Shown here: piece by piece, positions 33,679 to 45,471 of the stretch
How the letters are laid out: the number at the start of each line of letters is the position of its first letter
Numbering within the stretch: position 1 is the stretch's first letter
NCBI GenBank assembly: GCA_003255025.1
Contig: QANY01006259.1
Coordinates: forward strand, 2,051,023-2,115,022
From: Datisca glomerata
Lineage: Eukaryota; Streptophyta; Magnoliopsida; Cucurbitales; Datiscaceae
Length of the DNA: 64,000 bases
Reading direction: 5' to 3'
Made by a program: the position numbers and the translations under genes
The notes under the pieces: generated by a model
What the model was told of the DNA's origin: nothing
Seen by the model: only the letters and a program-made list of their open reading frames with translations
Databases searched by the model: none

Positions 33679-33888
33679 TCTATACTGTATTAAAATGAGC
33701 TTAAATCGGAGAAATTTTTTGTTTTCATTTTTACCCTTCAAGTTTTTTTAAAACATCAAATAAATTAGATATTTCATTAATTTTTCATTTTCTTTATTTA
33801 CATAATAGACTTTATAAATAGTTTACAAGTTAAATATGTTTAATAATATTGAGTAATTAGATACGCGAATAATGTCCGCAAAGACTAA
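33679..33888 (+). mobile_element. Candidate short non-autonomous Helitron
   Basis: It starts TCTATACTGTATTAAAA after an A (33678). It ends with a short GC-containing stem region (ACGCGAATAATGTCCGC) followed by AAGACTAA and then T (33889). Helitrons insert between A and T, begin with TC, and end in CTRR after a small hairpin. The stem here is short and imperfect. The ends resemble those of 62616-63896. Confidence 0.45.
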
Positions 33889-35089
33889 TTTTAAGATTTT
33901 TTTTATGTACAAGGAGTAATGATTTTTTAATTGTTCATATCTCTTTGTTACCGATTTGTAAAATTTATATTATGTAATATTTATGTTATTAGCAACATTA
34001 AAATTTCTAATATGTTATTAGGGATGACGTATATTTTCCCTGGGCCGGGTCAAGGCTGGACAGCCAACCCACCTTAGAGGGCCAGTAACTCATAGCCCGT
34101 CTAGTCATGTATTCTCCGAACCAGGGTCGACCTTGAACGGTCTTGGTTAACACCTCTAGCGGTAGGTACTAATTCTCAATCGATCTTTATCTAAAAATAA
34201 AGGTCTAGATCGAGAAGAGATGAAAGTCTCATATTATGTTTTGAATGAGAGAAAGAAGTGAGGAATCCTCTTTTCGACTCTGGTTCTCACACTCTAATCG
34301 TTTTTTTTTCTTTCAATTACTTTAAAAGTAGCTTCTCAGCTTGAGTCACTCAAAATTTTTATATGTACTTTTTATTTCTCATGAAATAAATGATATCTTC
34401 TTCTGAAAATCCTAACTATTCGATTAAATGTGAACAAAATTTGAAAAGTGAGTTTTATCAAACAAATATAGGTTGTTGCTTTTTTAGTTTTTTTTTTTTT
34501 TTTGCAAAATTGAGCATGATTGTCTCATGTTGAATCCAACAAGAGATGATACTGATCTGTTTTCTTCTCAACCCAATTCAGAATATGTAGCCGTTTCTTT
34601 TTTTCTTACGATATTTTTTTCGTTTAATTTAAACTTGTAGAGTTTATTGTAAGAAGAGTCTTCAGTTTATTGTATTTTTTTCACATGAAACCTCCTAAAT
34701 GGTATGACCCTTTTGACCCACCTAGAAACCTAGATCTTGGACTCGTGCAAACCCAACTATCCACTTGAACCAGACAAGTTAATGGTTGATGACTCATACA
34801 ATAATTGTTTGTCCTTGGCGGAGATTGAACTTATAATCTTATGTTATGTTGTGTGTCAATACTTATCAGTTTACGTAACTTTCTTTCACAATAATTTCAT
34901 TCAAGCTTTCAAATGACTGTTAAATATAAGAATGAACTTAGATACTAAAAAAAAGTTTAATGATTTTAATATTTGTAATGTCCTTGTTTATTTTTTATAT
35001 TTTATTTTTAATCTCAAGGGTAAAATAAAATCATAGGAAATGAACAGAAAATATTTTTGTTGCAGTCAAAATCGGAACAACACATGTAT
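33889..35089. other. Gene-free DNA with mixed repeat fragments
   Basis: A GC-richer patch at about 34035-34300 (GGGCCGGGTCAAGGCTGG) and a segment at 34690-34830 containing GGCGGAGATTGAACTTATAA, which on the minus strand faintly resembles a Pol III B box, look like old transposon debris. No gene is seen. Confidence 0.4.
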
Positions 35090-35660
35090 CACATGCTGAT
35101 GAGTTGATGTCTCTAGACGCAATAGATCAAAGAACATGAAGAGCAAACGTCACCAAACATGGTCTCTTTACCTTAGGGCCTCCAAAGCTTAAGTTAAAAG
35201 TGTAGAGTGAATTCGATAGAGTTTCTATAAGGATCGAGTGAACTTATCTTATTTTTTGTGGGATAGGTCATTATATAAGAGACATGTCCTGACGAGGCAT
35301 TTAGAACTTGGAAGAATATTCCAAAATGTTCTTATTGGCTGATAAGAATGGGGGACAAGCTTAATGTCTTGTCCTTCCAACTCACGTGAGGTGACTTGAG
35401 GGGGACACCAAAAGAGGTGCTTTTGACATGGAAAAATGCGGTTGGGCATACTGGGCAGGGATCCAATCCCACAAGACTACGTGGAGCGTCCCTTTCGGGT
35501 GGCAATGATTTAAATTGTATTGTCTCTCGAGGTGTCTGGCGCTGAGCACTCCCCGAAGATGCCATTATTCTAGCATCTGGACCGTCTAAAATAACATGAA
35601 GTCCTGGCCCGAATAGCCTGATCTCGAGCTGGAGCTGCTTTGCAACAAGGTAACTCTGTC
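35090..35660 (-). repeat. LTR-like relic related to the 20543/30249 LTRs
   Basis: Segments follow the same order as in the LTRs of the 20.5-31.0 kb element. A TAAGTT...GAATTCGATAGAGTTT region is followed by CTTATCTTATTTTTTGTGGG and a TATATAAGAG-like site (35273-35282). Further on comes ACGTGGAGCGTCCCTTTCGG with GGCAATGAT, where the LTRs have ACGTGGAGTATCACTTTCGA with GTAATGAT. The match is patchy, so it is at best a diverged family member. The open frames across it have no domain. Confidence 0.4.
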
Positions 35661-38120
35661 GAGTCCGACCTACAGAATCGGGCAACGACTGGGGGAAGTT
35701 CCACTTTAAACTTGATGAAAATAAGGAAACGCGTTTTTCCTTCATGGAGGGCTCGGAAAATAACCACAATAATTTCATATATTTGTTTATTAATTCTTGG
35801 CCTCCTGCTTCTCCTTTACAACCATTAGAAGTTTTAATCAAATATCATGTAATTATATGTTATTACCTCCATGAACGTTAGCATTTAGATGTTAATACAA
35901 TTAACCAATTATTTAATATTCAGAAAACTAAGTTAATTAAATAAAAGGTGCTTTAAATGACATTAACCATTCCACCTCAAATATAAACCATTTTTTCATG
36001 TTCCCTCTACGGGTAACCAATCAGCAGTTTCTTTCTCCACATTACATAAATATTCCAACTTCATAACATAAATTTCTTTTAATAACATAAATTTTTCCAA
36101 AGAAAACATTAAACACAGCTAACTGTTCAACTCCAAAACCTTTGAATTTCTTAATAATAAATTAGACTGTTCTAGAAAAGGCGATTGAGGCATTTTGAAA
36201 ATTGGAATTAATCAACTTGTCTTCAATTCTTACATCTAAATAAATTAAGGGAATACAATTCATGTTTTTGATCGGGTAAGTAAATATTAAATTTTTCTTT
36301 ATTTTGATCTGGTTAAGCTACATTAAAAGACTCATTTATACTATAATTAGAGCTTATTTAAACCCATAATCAAAACAATCGATTACGAAAATTGTTTTAA
36401 TTTTATAATAATAGAATGTATCATGGTGAAAAAAGTAACAGTTGAGTCAATATGTGATTAACCCGAGTTATTAATTTGTAAATGCATCAGTTGACTAATG
36501 TAAGTAGCTACTTCGTTTCAATTTATATCCTAAAATGAAAAAAAAAATTAAGTTGTCGCATAAAATTTTAAAAAAATTACTTATTTATATTTATATTTTT
36601 CCTCCAAGTGATCGAGATTCGATCTCTATAAATTTTCCATTTACTTATGAGAAAAAAAATTATTTGTGCATCCATGATACCGATTTATATCTCTTTCATT
36701 TATGACACATAATCTTTTTATAGCATACCAACCCAAAAATTCCATTTGTACTTAGTGAGAAAATTTATTTTTTTATCGGATGTCCCCCAAAGGGACTGAG
36801 AATTTTTATTTTAACGACTCAAACATTTTATATAGTACTTCTATTCTTCTATTCTTCTGTATGATATGTTACACATTTGGAATGATATGTTACCTTGTGG
36901 GTCTCTATCTTCTATTCTTCTGTATGCTACCGTTTTTGCCGTTAATGGAACTTTTTTTTTGAAAAAAAAATTGTAATCTACTAATTACCAGGGCATACAT
37001 CAAAGAAGTAACAATAATGGGATTTATGACATCACACTAAAAAGTTATTGATAATTAATTTTTATTTTCTTAATATATATGTATATTAGATCATTAGATC
37101 TTTAGTTCTGAATCGATGATCTAAATTGACTGAAGAGACTCAATTGTTTCTGAGCATGAGGTTTAGATGATAAGTTTTCTTATTTGTGGCGGTAAAGATT
37201 ATGAATCAAGATTTTCCTTGATGAAATAAGAGAGGATCTTGTTAAATCAGAGACGGATTTATCAAAAAAAGGATAAGTCGGATTTGTCAAATGTTTAAAA
37301 AAAAGTATCAGACTCATTTTTATCTCAGCATTTGATTTTGAGCAGCTGTCCGTGTTAAAATGAAGAGAACAGATTAACTTATGTGGATTCATGATGTATA
37401 TATTCAAAGACTAGAGAATCTCTTTCCAAACCAAGAGGATGTATAAAACTGGTGGGACTAGCTCAGTCAAAGTCATTAACTCTTGGTTTTCATTACGAGA
37501 TCAGCCGAGATGACTCTGGATATCTCGAGCACAGTCGCGCGTGACTGCGGAGATATCGATCCGACAACAGCATTCGTCAAGGGTCAACGCCCGTAAAAGC
37601 CGCTATTTGACATTAGTTAACCTTAAATCCAAACTCAGTCATTTTTTTCAGGGAGTCCAAACAAAAACAATTTGGAATTATTTTGATAGCAATTTAAGGC
37701 TAGTGCTAAATACAAGGCTTTTTTTACTATCTACAAGGTCGTAATTATATAGAAAATTCAATATATGGACAATTTTGACCTCTTAATTCATTATATCTTA
37801 CTTTAAATATTTATTATTAATGCAAATCATTTGAAGATACAATTTCCATTGGTGTAAAAATACTAGTATTCCCTGTCAAAAAGGTAATTTCAATTCCCGT
37901 AGAATTTAATTTCCTTAAAAAAATACATCTAATAATTAAGTGTTGTGATATGCCTGATACTCATTAACTGATTATTTTGATCCCAATAAAAGAAAACGTA
38001 TTTACCTAACCATGGTTAAAATTATTTTTCACCCATGATTAAGTGACTCTTGGAAACGGACTGATTAGGTAAGCCTAAGCAGGAAATCGCTGCAGCCAAT
38101 AGAAATGAGAAAATCTATGA
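35661..38120. other. Gene-free region upstream of the HD-ZIP gene
   Basis: AT-rich DNA with short local duplications (for example TTCTATTCTTCTGTATG at about 36840 and 36911) and one GC-richer palindromic island at 37519-37600. No supported gene. Confidence 0.5.
37519..37557. repeat. Imperfect 39-bp palindrome
   Basis: GATATCTC at 37519-37526 pairs with GAGATATC at 37550-37557, and CAGTC at 37532-37536 pairs with GACTG at 37543-37547 around a CpG-rich loop (GCGCGT). It is about 0.7 kb upstream of the HD-ZIP start codon. Confidence 0.7.
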
Positions 38121-38129
38121 ATTTCTCTC

Positions 38130-38135
38130 TATATA
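38130..38135 (+). promoter_or_regulatory. Probable TATA box of the HD-ZIP II gene
   Basis: TATATA lies in the context CTCTATATATTG, 150 bp before the start codon, which would leave a 5' untranslated leader of about 120 bp. The CT-rich DNA after it is typical of plant leaders. Confidence 0.5.
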
Positions 38136-38279
38136 TTGTCCCTCCTCCTTTTTTAACTGCGACAGAGACAGAGATAGAGTCACACTTTCCAGTTGTTTCT
38201 GTTCTGTTTTCTGAGAATCCAAACCCAGGTGTCATAAACTTCGAGAGTTTAATTTCTGTTTGGATCGTGGAAGAGTGAT

Positions 38280-40036
38280 ATGAAAATGGGTGAGAAAGTT
38301 GATGAGTTGGGGCTAACACTAAGTTTGAGCTTGGGACGTGGAGGAACACAGCATTGTTCTAATATTCAGAGGCCTTCAAAGTTTATGCAAAATCACCACC
38401 AGAAGAAGAGGACATGGAATGAAATGTTTAAATTATTTGGTAATTTATATTTCTTTTTATTTATTTTCCATCTGTTGTTTCCCTCTTGAGGAAAAAGTTT
38501 CACTTTTTTTCTTTCCTTGAAGAATCTGAAAAAGGTTCTCTCTTGATTCTGTTGATTATCAACATCTTTGTCCTACTTGACAATGTAATAGAAATTCACA
38601 ATTTAAAAAAAAAATATTAGAAAAAATAACCATAAAAATCACATTTAATTTCACAGTTGCAGTTTAACTGTGCCAAAACAAGCTTGGTAATGCCATTTCT
38701 AGTTAACATCAAACACCTTACAGATAAAAACTCCCATACGAGGGCGGTTTTAGAAGGAATCGAGGTGAACCGGGTGCCGAAAGTGGCCAAATGTGAGGAA
38801 GAAAATGGCGTTTCCTCGCCGGACAGTACGATAACGAGCATCAGTGTGAAGAGAAACAAAAGAGAATTACTCGGAGGGGACGAGAATGAGGCTGAGAGGA
38901 TTTCGTGTACCCGTCGAAGCGATGATGAAGAAGGCCGTGGCAGTGGTGGTAGTCACGGCACTCCAAGGAAGAAGCTCAGGCTATCAATGGAGCAGTCTAT
39001 GGTGCTTGAAGAAACCTTCAAAGAGCATAACACTCTAAATCAAGTAAGTAGCTTAAAGGTGTATATTCTTTTGATCAAGAAAGCTATTTTAATACTCACG
39101 AATATGTCATTCAATACTCTACTAAGGAAGAACAACGCTAGGTAGTACAATAATTTTCAACATTATTATGACGATAGTAACATACCTAATGTGGAATAAC
39201 ACGTTCACAAATCATAATTTGAAATATATATATTTTTCTTATTAATTTGCATTTCAGTTTTTGATCAAATACACTGCTAACTAATAAAATAATAACAATA
39301 AATATCATGATAATTACATAATTCACCCAATATGTTTGGTTATTTTTTGTGTTGACAGAAGCAAAAGGTGACATTGGCAAAGAAGCTGAATCTGAGGCCA
39401 AGACAAGTAGAGGTCTGGTTTCAGAACAGGAGGGCAAGGTGAGTTAATTGTCACACACTCATGACTCATTCAGGGAGTTTTTTTTTACTTAATAATTTTC
39501 CACAACTTTCACATTTACACATCCAATTCAATTCAATGCAAGAAAGTTAAATACTTCCATCGGTTATATTCTAAGACTAAGAGACAATAAATGTAATTAA
39601 ATGCTTCACTAAAATTTACCTTTTCCCTTACCAAAAGTATTTAATTTGGTATATGAAGTGTGTTAGTTAGATTTTTTTCTTTTTGAAATAATAATTAAAA
39701 AAAATATGACGCAGGACGAAGTTGAAGCAGACAGAAGTGGAGTGTGAATATTTGAAGAGGAGTTGTGAGAATCTAACAGACGAGAACATGAGGTTGCACA
39801 AGGAACTGCAGGAGCTTAGAGCACTTCAACTTTCCCCACAGCTCTACATGCAAATGAAGAACCCTCCAACCACCCACACCTTGTGCACTCAGTGTGCTCG
39901 TATGCCGGCCTCTCCGCTAGCTCCCAAACGGCATAAAAACAGCGATCCAACATCTCACAATATTCAGCGACCAATGCCAATCAACCTGTGGGCAACCTTG
40001 CCAATCCAACGTGATGCCCCAAGTTCTGGATCTTAA
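38280..40036 (+). CDS. HD-ZIP class II homeodomain-leucine zipper transcription factor (HAT/ATHB4-like)
   Basis: Four exons fit GT-AG rules and keep frame: 38280-38439, 38724-39043, 39359-39438 and 39715-40036, giving 293 residues. Residues 10-19 hold an LxLxL (EAR-type) repression motif, [19 protein letters not shown] spans the first splice. The homeodomain is about 135-194 with WFQNRRAR intact. The leucine zipper has leucines at 200, 207, 214 and 221. HD-ZIP II proteins bind pseudopalindromic CAATNATTG sites as dimers and usually repress transcription in shade and auxin responses and leaf polarity. The splices inside the homeodomain (after LNQ, and within RRAR|T) are those of the family. 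The usual CPSCE motif after the zipper is CTQCA here. A second ATG two codons downstream (38286) could be the start. HAT1/HAT2/HAT3/ATHB4 are the closest in pattern; which one is not decided. Confidence 0.93.
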
Positions 40037-40116
40037 TTTTTCTTCCTTAGGAATTGAGGAGAAGGCGGCCATTCAGATAAACCTCCTTGTTGAATTAGAG
40101 ACTAGATCATACAGTT

Positions 40117-40141
40117 GAGAGAGAGAGAGAGAGAGAGAGAG
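40117..40141 (+). repeat. (GA)n microsatellite in the 3' flank of the HD-ZIP gene
   Basis: About 12 GA units start 80 bp after the stop codon, probably within the 3' untranslated region. Confidence 0.9.
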
Positions 40142-40317
40142 ATGGATAACTAAGATAAAGCTCACAATGACTTGAGTGATAGCAAAGATAAATAATTTTT
40201 CCTCAATGCTTCAAAGAAATTAGGGGAAAATAATAAAAACAGTAAACTATTGTAAATGACTAAAGTTGGAAAATCCTACATTATGAAATCAAAGAATATA
40301 ATTTTTTATCAATTTAA

Positions 40318-40573
40318 ATTTGTCTCTCTTCTTTTGGTACCACGTACTATAAATTTGTTGGACAGATCTTGTAACAAATGATAATCTGCTCATTTAAATG
40401 TTTTAACTGCAATATGCTTAGAATAGTTTTAGACTAACCAAGAAATCGACAAACATTAACCTATAAATGATTAACAGATCATCTAGTCACTTAAATCTTA
40501 ATAAATTATTTGGTCGATATCAAATTACTCATAAGCTTAAGCTATCATTTTTTAATTGATAAAATACTTGGGA
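40318..40573 (+). repeat. Dispersed repeat copy A (partner at 58269-58430)
   Basis: TTTGTCTCTCTT, ACTATAAATTT, GGACAGATCTTGTAA and, at the right end, ATAAGCTTAAGCT with ATTGATAAAATACTTGG occur in the same order in 58269-58430. Copy A is about 90 bp longer in the middle and stops exactly where the copia LTR begins. Confidence 0.65.
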
Positions 40574-40574
40574 G

Positions 40575-41149
40575 TGTTTTGAAACAAAGAACAAAACCAG
40601 TTCTAAAGATACTAATATGAAAGCACAGAAAAATGACAGAAAGAAATAAGAAGATGAGGAAGAAGACTCAAGGTTTTATCCTGATTCAGTTCATAAAATT
40701 GTGAACCTACATACAGCAGGTGAGGATATAATCAATTCACTATAAAGATTGATGTTACAGAGCTTCATAATACAGATTGACTTTTCTACACAAAATTTTA
40801 CTCTCAAGCACATTCACTATTTATTCTCAACTTTATACAAGCTCACTCGAAATGCCATGAACTTTTTTGAAATTCTCTTTGTTGAAATCTCACTCAAAAT
40901 GTGTATTGTCTCTCTTTCTCTCGAAGAATGATGCTTCTACCTGGCCTCAACAGCCTGCTAAAGTAGAAATCATTACATAAAATAGACTAGGCCACTTGGA
41001 GCTCAATTTATCCAGTGTTATAACAAATTTTGCCAAGTCAGCAAAGCTTAACTAACATTGCCAGCTCATTGAAGACTCATTCTCTTCACATTTTCCAATT
41101 TGACTCTAAATTAGCTATTCAATCCTTATACCTGGAATGATTACCAACA
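40575..41149 (-). repeat. 3' LTR of the copia element
   Basis: It aligns with 45082-45471: AAAACCAGTTCTAAAGATAC, GAAGAAGACTCAAGGTTTTA, TATAAAGATTGATGTTACA, CTCACTCAAAATGTGTATTG and CCTCAACAGCCT all recur in order. Its right edge (TTACCAACA) is followed by the polypurine tract (complement of GATCCACCTGC). Confidence 0.85.
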
Positions 41150-41188
41150 GATCCACCTGCTTAGCAGCATATATATGAATTAATGACT

Positions 41189-44100
41189 TTAATCAAGTCC
41201 ATACACTTCTGAAAATTTGATACAAGTCACTCGTTTAGTAAACATGTCAGCAAGATTATTTTTAGTGTGAATCTTTTTCACTTGGATCTTGCTTATATGA
41301 ATCATTTCTCCGATAAAATGAAATTTAATGCATGTATTTTGTCCTCTCATGAAACATCTGATTTTTTCGCTCAAGTTTTTTGTGCTTTGATATCATAACA
41401 TTTCCCCCCTCTGTTGTTTAATTTCAAATTCACCAATCACCCATGCAGCCACAAAACTTCCTTTATAGCTTCTGTTAAAGCTATATATGGCTCTTTGGTT
41501 GAAAGTGCTACAACAAGTTGGAAGTTGGCCTCCAACTTACTATGCGGCCAAATAATTTAAAAATAAAACCAGTGAGAGACCTTTTTTTATCTGGATCTCT
41601 AGGATAATCAGAACCTACAAAGTCAACTAAACATTCATTATCATTTTGAAGTTTCTGGTATATAAATCCATAAGAACTTGTTCCTCTTAGATACTCAAAG
41701 ACCCACTTTATTGGCTGTCAATGACCATTACCAGGTTTAGCCATAAACTTGCTGGCTAAGCTAGCTGCATAAGGAAGATCTGGCCTTGTGCACACCATGG
41801 AGTACATCAGGCTTCCTACTACAGTTGAATATGGGATTTTTATTCATCTCAGATTTTCTCTTGCACAATGAAAGATGAAATAGTTGAAGACAACTTCAAA
41901 TGAGTTGCTAAGGGAGTTTATACTAGCTTTGCAATTTCCATTCCAAACTTTTCAAGAATTTTAAGGACATAATTGCCTTGTAAAACAAATAAGGTAACAT
42001 TATTTTTTCTTGTTCTCTCCATGCCTAAGATTCTTTTTTGCAACTCCTAAGTCCTTCATCTCAAATTCACTATTCAACTTCCTTTTAAGTTTCTGAATCT
42101 CCATAGAATCAGTAGATGCTATAAGCATATTATCTACATATAACAGTAAGAAAACTCCAATTTTACTAGTGTTCTATTTAAAATAAACACAATTGTCATG
42201 CATGCTCATGTTATAGTTCTTTAACATAAATTCATCAAACCTGAGATATCAGTGTCTTGGAGATTGTTTTAAATCATATCGAGATTTTTGAAGCAAACAT
42301 ACTTTATTATCCCCTTATTTACTCACAAATCCTTCAAATTGTGTCATGAAATTATTTTATACAAGATTCTTATGATGAAATGTTGTTGACATTCATCTAT
42401 TGAAGGATCCATGTCAAAATGTGTAACTTAGGCTAACAGTAGTCTAATTTATGTGTGTTTTACTACTAGTGAATAGACTTCATTATTATCAACTCCCTTA
42501 CATTGAGTAAACCCTTCACCACTAAGCTGGCCTTATACACAGGTTTTGACTTGTCAAAAGCATTTTTTTCTTCTTATAAACCCACTTACAACCCATTTTC
42601 TCTTTTGCTTAGCAGGTTTATCCACAAGTATCCATGTCTTGATTACTTTAAGAGAGCTCATCTCTTCACTCATGGTTGTCAACCAATGTTGTCTATGTTT
42701 ACTAGAGATTGATTCTTTGGTTCTATGTCACCTATTTCCTCAGCCATTAATAGTACAAAGAAAATCAGACTGCATAACCACACCTTACTAGTGCTATGTA
42801 ATCTCTCATTTCTCTATCTTTGGTAAGTTGATATTCATTCAAGTCTGATGATCTTGAAAGACTTTTTCATTTGTGTTTCCTCCCATACCACTCTCAATTG
42901 TTTTTTGTTGTAGTGAGTATTCTAAATTTGATAGTTACACCTTAATTCGAGCTTCCTCATCATGTGTTTTCTTAGGGGAGTCCTCAAAGTCGTTAGCTTT
43001 CTGCATAAACATCTCTCATTCAAAGATCTAGAAGAACTGCCATCTTGGTATCCTAGCTTATAACCATTCACTCTGTCAAGATATCCAATGAACATACATT
43101 TTGGCTCTAGGTTCAAGTTTATCCATGTCTCATATGTGCATAAGCTACACATCCAAATACTTTTAAGTGTTTAAGGTATGGTATATTATCAGTCTAAAGT
43201 TCTTCAAGTGTTTTGAAATCAATGGTTGTAGAATGACTTCTAATAATCAGATAAGCATCTGTATTAGCTGCTTCTCCCGAGAATTTCTTAGGCGAATTGG
43301 CACTTGATAGCATGCATCTTACTATCTCAAGTAATGCCATATTCATTCTCTCTGTTAATCCATTTTTCGGAGGTGTAAATGCAATTGTTGTATGCCTTAC
43401 TACACCTTCATCATTGAAGAATTTGTTGAACTCATCATTTAAGTACTCTAGGTCATTATTAGTTCTGAGTTTGTTCACCTTTTCCCCAGCCTGTAGCTTA
43501 ACCATCTTCTTCCAGTATTTGAACCTCTAAAATGCTTCATTCTTAGACTTTAAGACATAGAGCCACACCTTTCTTGAGAAGTCATCTATGTGCTTACTTG
43601 TTAAACTTAACCCTCCATGTCTTTCCATAAACACAATGTTCACGTAATTCTAACTTTTCAAGACTATCACCAAATAACAAATTCTATTTGTGCAATTCTT
43701 GAAGCCTTCTTCTAAAGACATGTGCAAGTCTTATATGCTAGAGTTTGGATTTATCCATATCTTTTTCTAATACAACTGCAACACTTCTAACTACACTACT
43801 TCAAAGTAAAGTATGAGCCAATTATTTTCTAACACCTTTCATTATGATCAAACAACCTCTCATGGTTTTGAGAGTTCCAGCCTTTGCCTTGTAAGAGAAG
43901 CCTTCCTGCTCAAACACACCAAGAGAAATTAAATTTCTCTTTAGTTCAGGCATATGCCTCACTTCTTGCAGAATCCATTCAATCTCATCAAGAATCTTTA
44001 GTCTAATTGTTCCAAATTTACATGGTTTATCATTTTCCAGGAACATAAATCCACCATCTATTGCTTTATGTCTCAAACCAGTTCTTGTTTGATGTCATGT

Positions 44101-44979
44101 GAAATGAACATCCATCAAGAATTCAATTTCTCTCTGAATTCTTTGCTATCATAATAAAAACATCAGCACTTTCATATCTATATTCAACCACTACTACATT
44201 ACCATTTTCTATTTCCTTATCTTTTCCTTTTTTATTTTATTCTTTCTCTTTGGACACAACCTTCTTATATGCCCCTCTTCATTATAGTGATAGAACTTTG
44301 TTGTTTTATGTCCACCCCTAGATTTGGATCTAGACTTTCCTCTTATTTTCTGGTCTCTTTTATTAGATCTTCCTCTCATTGTCAAAACTCTCACCTGATT
44401 GCTCAGTCATTCACACTTTCTCTGAAAATCTTTTGAGTTCAAAACTCAAATAACATCATCCAGTGACAAAGACTTTCTACCATGTTTCACTAGATCGACA
44501 AAGTTTTCAAAGGTACTTGGAAGTGAATGTAGAAGGACTAGAGTCTTATCTTCATCCTCATATACATTGAATACTCTCTAAGTCAAGGCACAACTTAATG
44601 AAATTAGCAATAGCTCTTGCAGATTCTTTTCAATTTGCATCTTAAAGGTAAAAAACCTACCCTTAAGATACAATCTACTAAACAAAGACTTAGTCATGTA
44701 CAAGCTTTCAAGCTTAAGCTAAAACTTAGTAGCAGAGTTCATTTTAGCTACCTCATGCAACACTTTATCACTTAAGCTTAGAATCAATGTGTTGTTGCTT
44801 ATTTTCATAATGTCTTTCTTCTTCTCTTTTGAATAAGTCGAAGGCATTTTGCTCTTTCCTTCTAGAGCTTCATCCAGCCTCAGGTTACCAAGAAGATCCA
44901 ACATCTTCATCTTTCAGACTGTAAAACCATTTGATCCATCGAACTTTTCAACTTCATGCTTCATTGTTGAGGTGGCCAT
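41189..44979 (-). pseudogene. Copia gag-pol polyprotein relic
   Basis: Read right to left, gag probably starts at ATG 44979 and includes MLDLLGNLRLDEALEGKSK (44719-44910). A lysine/arginine-rich nucleocapsid piece follows with a partly lost zinc knuckle (YHYNEEGHIRRLCPK, 44209-44394). The GAG-pre-integrase segment is at 43822-44076 (RHMPELKRNLISLGVFEQEG). Integrase pieces lie at 43194-43505 (LRTNNDLEY, TPPKNGLTERMNMALLE) and 42922-43152. The RT motif near 42135 reads YVDN in place of YVDD. The terminal RNase H (41189-41374) has KKIHTKNNLADMFTK. Every domain is separated by stops or frameshifts. Confidence 0.8.
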
Positions 44980-45081
44980 TTTAGTACTTTTTTCGAATGC
45001 CTTACAGACTTCTAAACTCGTGACTCAATCAGAAAGAATTACAAATCTAAGATTTTAACATATGACTCTGATACCAATAAT

Positions 45082-45471
45082 TGTGAAACAAAGAACAAAA
45101 TAGCAATATAGTACAAAACCAGTTCTAAAGATACAGATATGAAAGCACATAAAATGACATAAAGAAATAAAAAGAATAGGAAGAAGACTCAAGGTTTTAT
45201 CTTGGTTCAGTTCACAAAATTGAGAACCTATATATCCAATAGTTAAAAATAATCAATTTACTATAAAGATTGATGTTACAAAGGTTCATAACACATATTA
45301 TTCTACACAAAATTTCACTCTCAAGCACACTCATTATTTCTTCTAAGCTTCATACAAGTTCACTCAAAATACCATGCACTTTTCTGAAATTCTCTCTATC
45401 GAAATCTCTCTCAAAATGTGTATTGCCTCTCTCTAAAAGAATGATCTTTCTACATGACCTCAACAGCCTAT
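45082..45471 (-). repeat. 5' LTR of the copia element, truncated
   Basis: 390 bp matching the inner two thirds of the 575-bp left LTR. The similarity stops at CCTCAACAGCCT (45471); the outer part is replaced by an unrelated repeat. Confidence 0.8.

Larger units (their letters stand above)
40575..45471 (-). mobile_element. Ty1/copia LTR retrotransposon, minus strand, decayed
   Basis: LTRs at 40575-41149 (3') and 45082-45471 (5', shortened) flank gag, integrase, RT and RNase H relics on the minus strand. The primer-binding site TGGTATCAGAG (45066-45076, minus), complementary to initiator tRNA-Met, is diagnostic for copia. The polypurine tract is about 41150-41169 on the minus strand. The 5' LTR lacks its outer about 185 bp, ending at 45471 where an AACCGAACCG-rich repeat starts, so no target duplication can be read. 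Stops throughout make it inactive. Confidence 0.88.

Noticed and set aside
35249..35841. A 169-codon minus-strand open frame
   Set aside because: No recognisable domain; it overlaps an LTR-like relic and a competing frame, so it is probably a chance frame in GC-richer repeat DNA.
36590..36650. Possible Pol III B box (GAGATTCGATCTC)
   Set aside because: It is a short near-palindrome with no A box at the right distance and no tail; not enough for a SINE or tRNA call.
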